A DNA stretch of 20,645 bases, taken from the NCBI GenBank assembly GCA_002392505.1, contig DGHD01000004.1:1-20645 (forward strand). The letters are read 5' to 3'. The notes beneath the pieces are model-generated. The model saw nothing but the letters and a program-made list of their open reading frames with translations. It was not told where the DNA came from and did no database searches. The translations under genes were made by a program, and so were the position numbers. The DNA is from Christensenella sp. UBA3857 (GTDB lineage: Bacteria; Bacillota; Clostridia; Christensenellales; CAG-138). Positions 15,534 to 20,645 of this stretch are shown here, piece after piece. Position 1 is the stretch's first letter, and each line of letters opens with the position of its first letter.

Positions 15534-16836
15534 GCTTTTTCGATACGGCAAGACCGATGCTAAGCCCCGCTGCGAGCACGGCGGCTACGGCGAGCGCGGT
15601 TATGAATATCGCGTTGGAGGGCAGGAACGAGGTCGTGCCGTCGCTGTTCGTTATCGTTGGTGCGTTCTTCAGCACAGCCGCGCCGATCGCGGGACCGACG
15701 ACGCCGGGAACGAGCACCTGCGCGATTATCCTGAGCCCCTGGAAGCGGCCCGCCATCGCCTCCGGCGTTTCGTTCCTTATCTTCGCGCCGAACACCGCCA
15801 TGCCGGTCAGGAAGCCCGAGAGCATCAGGAGCGAGCCGATGAACACCGGTATCGTCATCGCGGCGCCCTCCGCCTTTATAACTCCGGGGAACAGCCAGAG
15901 GAGGATATACCCCGCGCACAGCATGCCGAGGGACGGGAATACGGAGCCCCAAAAGCCGTGCCTGTCAATGAATCTGCCGTAAACGGCGGTCAGCGCGGCG
16001 GCGGCGATTATCGCGGGGGCGAAAATGAGCACGTAATTCGCCATGCCGAGCGTCTTTTCATAATAGATAATGAGGTACGGCATGAACACCTGTATGGAAA
16101 TGTTGAACACTATGAAGGCGATAAGCGTAAGATACAGCCCCGTGTTTTTCCGTATTACGCCCGGGCGGAAGCCGTAAAGTATCGTTGCGAAATAGCCGAG
16201 CTCGTCGCGCTCCTTTTTCGGCGCCTCGTCGACTATGAAGAAGCCGATCACGCCTATAACGAGCACCACGCCGCCGATTATCAGGTATATCGCCGTCCAG
16301 CTTTGGGGCTTGTCGAGGTCGAAGCTCATGAAGCCGCCGAACACGCAGAGTATCGCGACGAGGGGCATCATGGAATTTATGCCCTCCGCCTTTCCGCGGT
16401 TGGTCTTGTCGGTCATGTCGGTGAGCCAGGCGTTGTACGCGGCGTCGTTCGCGGAGGAGCCGAAGAAGGTCATCACGCAGTCGAGTATTATAACCACCGT
16501 GACCGCGACCGCCGCGGCGTTGGCGGCGGCGCCGAATATGCCGGAGATCACCTCTAGCTTGACGAACGCGAAGGCGATTATCGAAACGCCCCAGAGTATG
16601 TAGCCGAGGCACATGAATATCTTCCTTCTGCCGAGCTTATCGGAAAGCGCGCCGACGAATATCGTGGTAAGCGTCGCGGCGACGGCGCTCGCCTCCACCA
16701 TAAGCGAGATATCCCTTGCGGAGGCGTTGAACATCTTGTAGATGAACACGTTGAAATACATGTTCTCGACCACCCACGCTATCTGCCCGACGAGCGAGAA
16801 GATCACGAGTGCGATGAAGAATCGTTTGTTTTTCAT
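15517..16836 (-). CDS. MFS transporter, probable sugar/glycoside importer
   Basis: A 439-residue, roughly 12-helix major facilitator. ATG 16836 has AAGGAG 7 bases upstream; the in-frame extension to 16893 runs through the promoter. The signature loop after helix 2 is present (GALSDKLGRRKIF, residues 62-74), and a second-half copy is degenerate (YGRFIDRHGFWG). A conserved acidic WVVEN in helix 1 and FGSSANDAAYNAWLTDMTD in the middle recall glycoside carriers of the GPH/SLC45 kind. It heads the operon with the GH2 enzyme, so uptake of a beta-linked disaccharide or glycoside is the natural reading. Confidence 0.88.
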   Translation of the reverse strand: MKNKRFFIALVIFSLVGQIAWVVENMYFNVFIYKMFNASARDISLMVEASAVAATLTTIFVGALSDKLGRRKIFMCLGYILWGVSIIAFAFVKLEVISGIFGAAANAAAVAVTVVIILDCVMTFFGSSANDAAYNAWLTDMTDKTNRGKAEGINSMMPLVAILCVFGGFMSFDLDKPQSWTAIYLIIGGVVLVIGVIGFFIVDEAPKKERDELGYFATILYGFRPGVIRKNTGLYLTLIAFIVFNISIQVFMPYLIIYYEKTLGMANYVLIFAPAIIAAAALTAVYGRFIDRHGFWGSVFPSLGMLCAGYILLWLFPGVIKAEGAAMTIPVFIGSLLMLSGFLTGMAVFGAKIRNETPEAMAGRFQGLRIIAQVLVPGVVGPAIGAAVLKNAPTITNSDGTTSFLPSNAIFITALAVAAVLAAGLSIGLAVSKKHEKTV

Positions 16837-16864
16837 GGCGGGGCTCCTTATTTTTGATGTGTAT

Positions 16865-16893
16865 ATTATAGCACAGTATCCGGGTCTGTTCAA
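16865..16893 (-). promoter_or_regulatory. Promoter of the MFS/GH2/redox operon
   Basis: On the minus strand TTGAAC (16893-16888) and TATAAT (16870-16865) have a 17-base spacer; the -10 is perfect. The leader to ATG 16836 is about 25 nt. It diverges from the GNAT promoter, with 39 bases between the two -35 boxes. Confidence 0.8.
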
Positions 16894-16932
16894 CGACGTG
16901 TTCCGCTCGGGCCGATAAGCCGCGCCCGGCGG

Positions 16933-16961
16933 TTGACCGGCGCCGCGCGAAGGGGTATAAT
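16933..16961 (+). promoter_or_regulatory. Promoter of the GNAT gene
   Basis: TTGACC (16933-16938) and TATAAT (16956-16961) are separated by 17 bases. The leader before ATG 16992 is about 25 nt. The very GC-rich spacer is unusual beside the perfect -10. Confidence 0.82.
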
Positions 16962-16991
16962 ATGCGGGAGAAAACTTTGGAGGATACCATC

Positions 16992-17441
16992 ATGTTTACC
17001 GTTCAAAAAGCGACGTTCGACGAAAGTACGACCGCGCGGCTGATCGAGCTCTCCCGGATCTGGGCGGACGAGAACATCACCTTCGGGCTCCGCGCGAACA
17101 CGAATGAGGATCTTAAGGAGCCCTGCTTCACCGCCGTTTCGGAGGGGGAGATAATCGGCTACGCCTTCGGTCATTATTACGAGAGGGAGCACCCGAACTC
17201 CGTTATAAAAAAGGGGAGCCGCTGCTTTGAGCTGGACGAGCTGTACGTACTCCCCCGCTTCCGCTCGGAGGGGGTCGGCGCGGCGCTTTTCAGGGCGATC
17301 GAGAAGGAGGCCCGGCAGAACGCGGATTTCATGACGCTCACCACCGCCACGAAGGATTGGCGGAGGATACTCTCCTTCTACTCCGACGGCATGGAAATGG
17401 TCTTCCACGACGCGTATCTCGTGAAGGCGCTGGAGGAATAG
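16992..17441 (+). CDS. GNAT-family N-acetyltransferase
   Basis: A 149-residue acetyltransferase using acetyl-CoA. ATG 16992 has GGAGG (16979-16983) 8 bases upstream; an ATG at 16962 touches the -10 box and cannot be the start. The fold is readable: motif A strand FELDELYVLPRFR, then the pyrophosphate-binding loop RSEGVGAALF (91-100), and motif B ending in FYSDGMEMVFHD, where Y130 is in the usual position of the general acid. The substrate is unknown. It is a single-gene unit, divergent from the MFS operon and closed by a terminator at 17458. Confidence 0.88.
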   Translation: MFTVQKATFDESTTARLIELSRIWADENITFGLRANTNEDLKEPCFTAVSEGEIIGYAFGHYYEREHPNSVIKKGSRCFELDELYVLPRFRSEGVGAALFRAIEKEARQNADFMTLTTATKDWRRILSFYSDGMEMVFHDAYLVKALEE

Positions 17442-17457
17442 CGCGCGGCTTATCAGG

Positions 17458-17483
17458 CGGGCTTTACGGCCCGTTTTTTCTTT
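17458..17483 (+). terminator. Rho-independent terminator of the GNAT gene
   Basis: CGGGC (17458-17462) pairs with GCCCG (17469-17473) around a 6-base loop and is followed directly by TTTTTTCTTTT. Confidence 0.75.
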
Positions 17484-17512
17484 TATCGCGCTAAAAAATC
17501 CCCATCTTGTTA

Positions 17513-17542
17513 TTGACGGGACGACCCTTGAAATAGTATAAT
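17513..17542 (+). promoter_or_regulatory. Promoter of the secreted lipase-like gene
   Basis: TTGACG (17513-17518) and TATAAT (17537-17542) are separated by 18 bases. Transcription should start near 17549. Confidence 0.8.
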
Positions 17543-17553
17543 GGTTTAATGAC

Positions 17554-17571
17554 TCCGGCTTTTACGCCGGA
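17554..17571 (+). promoter_or_regulatory. Hairpin at the 5' end of the lipase mRNA
   Basis: TCCGGC (17554-17559) pairs with GCCGGA (17566-17571) around TTTTAC. It starts within about 5 nt of the expected transcript end and leaves the ribosome site (17582-17587) free, as expected for a 5' mRNA-stabilising stem. Confidence 0.5.
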
Positions 17572-17593
17572 CAAAATGAAAAGGGGATTGAAA

Positions 17594-20248
17594 ATGAGCC
17601 TCCTGGAAAAAACTCTTTCTCTTGTACTCGTCGCCTTGATGGCGTTCGCCCTCGTTCCCGCGGGGAGCGTATTCGCCGGCGGCGCCCGTCTTTTGCCGAA
17701 GGCTCCGGCACGCGATCTTGCCGCCGATTCGGACTTTGACGGCATTCCCGACTCCTCCGACAACGCGCCGAACAGCAATCTGTTCTCCGCCGATATGAAG
17801 AGCAGTCACGACGACACGACCACCGTCACGTTTACGGTCGACTTCAGGAATTTCTTTGAGGACAACACCGTTTATCAGCCGGATCTTGCGTCCTTCTCCG
17901 TGATCGGGTCGGCGCTCGCCTATTACAATATCGATCCGGACGATTCCGATCCGACGTACGTCAAATTCGCCTCCGCTCCCGTTCAGGGCAATTCCGCGGT
18001 GCAGTTCGACGGCATGGCGCTAATGGCGCTCTTCGGCTTTGAGGACGTTAAGGACTTCACTCTCAACAGCTACGGGGACGACGATATCTGCGAAATGGTC
18101 ATCGGTCACCGCCTGTACGCTTTCGGCGGCGAGACCAAGGAGATCATCGCGATCTGGGTGCGCGGCACCGAACCCAAATCCTCCGAGGAATGGAGCTCCA
18201 ACTTCAACGTGGGCGATCTCGTGAGGTTCTTCGAAGCTTACGATTCCGCCGCAGGCAAGACTCCCCGCCAGTCCAACGACGACTGGACGAGGAAGACCAA
18301 CCACCGCGGCTTCGACGTCTGCGCGACGAGGCTGCTCAACTACCTTAAGACCTATTATTTCGACGAGTACGTTCAGCCCGAGCTCGACCTTTATCCCGAG
18401 GCGTCCGTCGCCTACTGGCTCACCGGGCACTCGAGGGGCGCCGCGGTAGCGAACCTCATGGCGTCCTACCTGATCGACGAGGGGAACGAGATCTTCGCGT
18501 ACACCTACGCCTCGCCCAACAACACGGCGAATACCGAAGCCTCCGCCGAAAAATACGACTGTATCTTCAACCTTGTCAACGCGAACGACTTTGTGCCCAT
18601 GCTGCCCATGGTGGAATGGGGCTTCACGCGCTTCGGCAAGACGGCGATAGTCGACGCATCCCAGTGGGCGAGCGAGATCCAGTCCGCCACCGGCTCGAAG
18701 TACGACGGGAACTATCTCTCCTCGAGCGATATGTCGACCCTGCTTTCGAAGTTCATCTGCATCACGGGCGAGAATTCCGACCGCAGCAACCCCGGCAAGA
18801 TACTCGGCTGGCGCGAGGTGTACGTTTATCACTGCGGGCACGATCACGCGGACGAGACGAACGGCAATTACCAGTCCACCACCTTCTGCAAGAAGCAGAG
18901 CATCACCAACTGGACCGGTCCCACCGAGAGCGGCTACAACGGCTATGCCGAGCATCTGAGGAAATACAGCTATTGGCAGGACGGCATCTGCGAGACCCCC
19001 GCATACTGCATGCAGGTGCTCGTCGAGCTGATGGTCGCCGTTGCGAACGGCGAGACCCTCGGCGGCGCTTCGACCTTTATAACGAGCAACAAGCTCGCCG
19101 ACAAATTCGATTTTGACAAGTGGAGCCTTATCAGCTACGCGACGAAGCTCACCGAGCCGCATTTCATGGACACCTATTCCGTTATCCAGGCCCAGATCAA
19201 TCAGGCGGGCGATCCCGGCGCGCGCTTCACCACGATGAAGTACTACACCGCCGAGAATGCCGACGGCGGACGTCCCGCGCACACGCACACCTACACCTAC
19301 GTTCCTTACGAGGGGCACGAGCCCACCTGCACCGAAGCGGGTCTCGGCTACCGTTACTGCACCTGCAGCGCGGTGAACGCCGACTATTACGACGATTATC
19401 AGAAGAACGTCGTCATCCCCGCCCTCGGTCACGACTGGGGCGAGCCCGTTTACACCTGGGCGGGCGATCATTCGTCCTGCACCGCTTCGCATACCTGCTC
19501 AAGGGACGCCGGGCATACCGAGTCCGAGACCGTTCAGGCGGAATACGCCGTCATAACGGAGCCGAGCTATACCGCAGCCGGTCTTGCGAGGTACACCGCC
19601 CGCTTTGAGAACGAGGCGTTCGAGGATCAGACCTTCGACGTCGAGCTTCCCAAGCTTACCGGCTTCACCGTGACATTCGCCGATCACGACGGCACCGTAC
19701 TGCTTACCGTGACCGTTGAGCCCGGCGGCAGCGCGACGCCTCCCGCCGACCCCGTTCGCGAGGGCTATACCTTTGCCGGCTGGGACGGGAGCTATACGAA
19801 CGTGACCGCCGATACGACCGTTACGGCGACCTATACGATCAACAGCTATACGCTCACGATCTATTACGTTTATGAGGACGGCTCCGCCGCCGCTCCGGCG
19901 CTTATCAGGGAGTATAACTACGGACAGGCGTACAGCGAGGAAAGCCCCTCGATCGAGGGCTATGCGCCGGATATCACCGTGATCGAAGGCACGATGGGCG
20001 CCGCGAACGCCGAATACACCGTCACCTACACCGCCCTCTATCAGCCCCCCGCAGGGCTCCTCGGCGACGTCAACTGTGACGGCGTCGTCGACATGAAGGA
20101 CGTTACCGCGCTGAACGCCTACCTCGTGAACTGCGGCGAGGTCTCCGAACAGGGACTCATCAACGCCGACGTGAGCGGATCGGACGGCGTAACCGCCTAC
20201 GATTCCACGCTGATCGCAATGATAGCGCTCGGGATAGAGCTGCCGTAA
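17594..20248 (+). CDS. Large secreted class 3 lipase-like protein with InlB, MucBP and dockerin modules
   Basis: An 884-residue exported protein. ATG 17594 has AGGGGA (17582-17587) 6 bases upstream and gives a signal peptide cut near residue 28 (SVFA/GG); starts at 17549 and 17576 are less suitable. Order: a calcium-binding-like DSDFDGIPDSSDN (45-57); an alpha/beta hydrolase core of the lipase class 3 type about 130-545 with nucleophile S280 in TGHSRG, probable D332 in NANDFVP and probable H523 in EPHFMDTY; a Cys/His-rich stretch 563-690; an InlB-like beta-grasp repeat 691-747 (REGYTFAGWDGSY); a MucBP-like domain 752-813; and a dockerin 822-884 with GDVNCDGVVDMKD and a degenerate second repeat (ADVSGSDGVTAYD). 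It probably acts on lipids or esters outside the cell, attached through a cohesin or mucin-type contacts. The triad is inferred from motifs. Confidence 0.88.
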   Translation: MSLLEKTLSLVLVALMAFALVPAGSVFAGGARLLPKAPARDLAADSDFDGIPDSSDNAPNSNLFSADMKSSHDDTTTVTFTVDFRNFFEDNTVYQPDLASFSVIGSALAYYNIDPDDSDPTYVKFASAPVQGNSAVQFDGMALMALFGFEDVKDFTLNSYGDDDICEMVIGHRLYAFGGETKEIIAIWVRGTEPKSSEEWSSNFNVGDLVRFFEAYDSAAGKTPRQSNDDWTRKTNHRGFDVCATRLLNYLKTYYFDEYVQPELDLYPEASVAYWLTGHSRGAAVANLMASYLIDEGNEIFAYTYASPNNTANTEASAEKYDCIFNLVNANDFVPMLPMVEWGFTRFGKTAIVDASQWASEIQSATGSKYDGNYLSSSDMSTLLSKFICITGENSDRSNPGKILGWREVYVYHCGHDHADETNGNYQSTTFCKKQSITNWTGPTESGYNGYAEHLRKYSYWQDGICETPAYCMQVLVELMVAVANGETLGGASTFITSNKLADKFDFDKWSLISYATKLTEPHFMDTYSVIQAQINQAGDPGARFTTMKYYTAENADGGRPAHTHTYTYVPYEGHEPTCTEAGLGYRYCTCSAVNADYYDDYQKNVVIPALGHDWGEPVYTWAGDHSSCTASHTCSRDAGHTESETVQAEYAVITEPSYTAAGLARYTARFENEAFEDQTFDVELPKLTGFTVTFADHDGTVLLTVTVEPGGSATPPADPVREGYTFAGWDGSYTNVTADTTVTATYTINSYTLTIYYVYEDGSAAAPALIREYNYGQAYSEESPSIEGYAPDITVIEGTMGAANAEYTVTYTALYQPPAGLLGDVNCDGVVDMKDVTALNAYLVNCGEVSEQGLINADVSGSDGVTAYDSTLIAMIALGIELP

Positions 20249-20262
20249 AGGAACAAACGATT

Positions 20263-20300
20263 AAAAGCAGCAGGGATCTCCCTGCTGCTTATTTTTCTTT
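20263..20300 (+). terminator. Rho-independent terminator of the lipase gene
   Basis: AAGCAGCAGGGA (20265-20276) and TCCCTGCTGCTT (20279-20290) are perfectly complementary, followed by ATTTTTCTTTT. It separates the lipase gene from the tRNA-like array. Confidence 0.92.
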
Positions 20301-20366
20301 TACGATCCCCCGCCGCGTCATTTGAAATATATTTTGGCAGATGGACGGTTTTTTCGATTTGGGGTA

Positions 20367-20395
20367 GTGACAAAGCCGACGGAATCTGTTATAAT
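20367..20395 (+). promoter_or_regulatory. Promoter of the tRNA-Thr array
   Basis: GTGACA (20367-20372) and TATAAT (20390-20395) are separated by 17 bases. Transcription should start near 20402, 8 bases before the first tRNA-like unit. No terminator is seen between the units and the tRNA, so all three should be in one precursor RNA. Confidence 0.75.
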
Positions 20396-20409
20396 AAATA
20401 TCTGTGCAA

Positions 20410-20465
20410 GCCAATGTAGCTCAGTTGGTAGAGCAGCGCATTCGTAAGCACAAGGCCATAGCGGC
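20410..20465 (+). ncRNA. T-arm-less tRNA-Thr(CGU)-like unit 1
   Basis: The 5' half is a standard tRNA: acceptor strand GCCAATG, D arm GCTC/GAGC with loop AGTTGGTA, anticodon 5' strand GCGCA and loop TTCGTAA (anticodon CGU). After the loop it departs: GCACA cannot pair with GCGCA, the whole T arm is missing, and TAGCGGC (20459-20465) follows. Pairing 1-7 with 50-56 gives G-C, C-G, C-G, two mismatches, U-A and G-U. No CCA follows; AAAAAACACC does. It is either a decayed tRNA gene or a tRNA-like RNA with another role. Confidence 0.6.
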
Positions 20466-20491
20466 AAAAAACACCTAAAATTTAATAATAT

Positions 20492-20547
20492 GCTACTGTG
20501 GCTCAGTTGGTAGAGCAGCGCATTCGTAAGCCGAAGGTCATAGCAGC
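20492..20547 (+). ncRNA. T-arm-less tRNA-Thr(CGU)-like unit 2
   Basis: It has the same design as unit 1, with acceptor strand GCTACTG identical to that of the following true tRNA. Its 3' strand TAGCAGC (20541-20547) pairs at six of seven positions (one G-U, and one A/C mismatch at position 4). D arm and TTCGTAA loop are intact; the anticodon 3' strand GCCGA does not pair properly and the T arm is absent. An ordinary tRNA-Thr ending ATAG-(T arm)-TAGCAGC would give this 3' end by deletion between two TAG repeats, an inferred origin. Confidence 0.6.
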
Positions 20548-20573
20548 AAAAAACACTTAAAACTTAATAATAT

Positions 20574-20645
20574 GCTACTGTGGCTCAATGGCAGAGCAGC
20601 TCATTCGTAATGAGCAGGTTGTCAGTTCGATTCTGACCAGTAGCT
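20574..20645 (+). tRNA. tRNA-Thr (anticodon CGU)
   Basis: A complete cloverleaf of 72 nt. Acceptor GCTACTG pairs fully with CAGTAGC, with discriminator T. D stem GCTC/GAGC, anticodon stem GCTCA/TGAGC with loop TTCGTAA (CGU, reading ACG), variable loop AGGTT, T stem GTCAG/CTGAC with loop TTCGATT. The window stops at the discriminator, so whether CCA is encoded cannot be seen. It shares its first 14 bases with unit 2. Confidence 0.95.

Larger units (their letters stand above)
20410..20573 (+). repeat. Two tandem 82-bp units, each a tRNA-like sequence plus AT-rich linker
   Basis: The sequence at 20410-20491 is repeated at 20492-20573 with 73 of 82 positions identical and no gaps. Each unit is about 56 nt of tRNA-like sequence plus a 26-nt AT-rich linker ending TTAATAATAT. 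A tRNA gene starts exactly at the next unit boundary, 20574, so three tRNA-type starts lie at an 82-base spacing. Confidence 0.95.

Noticed and set aside
18020..19492. 490-codon minus-strand frame opposite the lipase gene
   Set aside because: Antisense shadow of a signal-peptide-bearing, motif-rich gene; no ribosome site and low-complexity composition.
20410..20547. T-box riboswitch reading of the tRNA-like units
   Set aside because: No T-box consensus, specifier loop or downstream terminator/antiterminator pair is visible; the units resemble a tRNA itself, not a tRNA-binding leader.
20410..20573. Attachment-site duplications left by an integrative element
   Set aside because: Integration in tRNA genes normally duplicates the 3' end, whereas here the 5' half and anticodon loop are kept and the T arm is lost; no integrase is nearby.
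20410..20645. CRISPR array or integron attC cluster as an explanation for the 82-bp repeats
   Set aside because: The repeats are contiguous with conserved linkers, not spaced by unique sequence, and the repeated part is clearly tRNA-like; no cas or integrase gene is in the window.

Overview
The window looks like a chromosomal segment from a GC-rich, uncultured Clostridia-type Firmicute, probably from an animal gut. Pointers are strong Shine-Dalgarno sites, a SpoIIE-type phosphatase, two secreted proteins ending in dockerin modules, an anaerobic-style flavin/iron-sulfur oxidoreductase operon, and promoters very close to the sigma-A consensus with 16-18 bp spacers. No phage, transposase, CRISPR or rRNA gene is visible.

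Layout. 1-386: non-coding lead with a perfect consensus promoter and an inverted repeat at the expected start of transcription. 387-2761 (+): membrane-anchored SpoIIE/PP2C phosphatase and a small secreted dockerin protein, closed by a bidirectional terminator. 2882-4613 (-): class I methyltransferase, a possible gene remnant, and an alpha/beta hydrolase. 4691-4797: a palindromic intergenic element and the terminator of the next operon. 4809-9846 (-): a six-gene operon, in transcription order P5C dehydrogenase, [2Fe-2S] protein, pyridine-nucleotide-disulfide-type flavoprotein, 4Fe-4S ferredoxin, BFD-like [2Fe-2S] protein, and DAO-type flavoprotein. It reads as a multi-subunit, HcnABC/PDH2-like imino-acid (most likely proline or hydroxyproline) dehydrogenase feeding P5C dehydrogenase to make glutamate. 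10002-13275 (-): a two-gene operon in which an unusual VTT/PlsC/zinc-ribbon fusion overlaps a YfcC-family transporter. 13513-16836 (-): MFS transporter, GH2 glycosidase and CPDC redox protein in overlapping order, a small sugar uptake and hydrolysis operon. 16992-17441 (+): a GNAT acetyltransferase, divergent from the MFS operon. 17594-20248 (+): a large secreted class 3 lipase-like protein with InlB-type, MucBP-type and dockerin modules.

The right end (20367-20645) is the most unusual part. A promoter drives two tandem 82-bp units, each a tRNA-Thr(CGU)-like sequence that has lost its T arm, followed by a perfectly folding tRNA-Thr(CGU) whose last base is the last base of the window. The two degenerate units are 73/82 identical and show one compensatory change in the acceptor stem. 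All three keep the same anticodon loop. This co-transcribed tRNA-like array is the best candidate for something undescribed here and may continue past the window edge.

The genes fit an amino-acid- and glycan-using anaerobe: glycoside uptake and hydrolysis, secreted dockerin-tagged proteins, and imino-acid oxidation to glutamate. All functions are read from motifs and context; no database search was possible.
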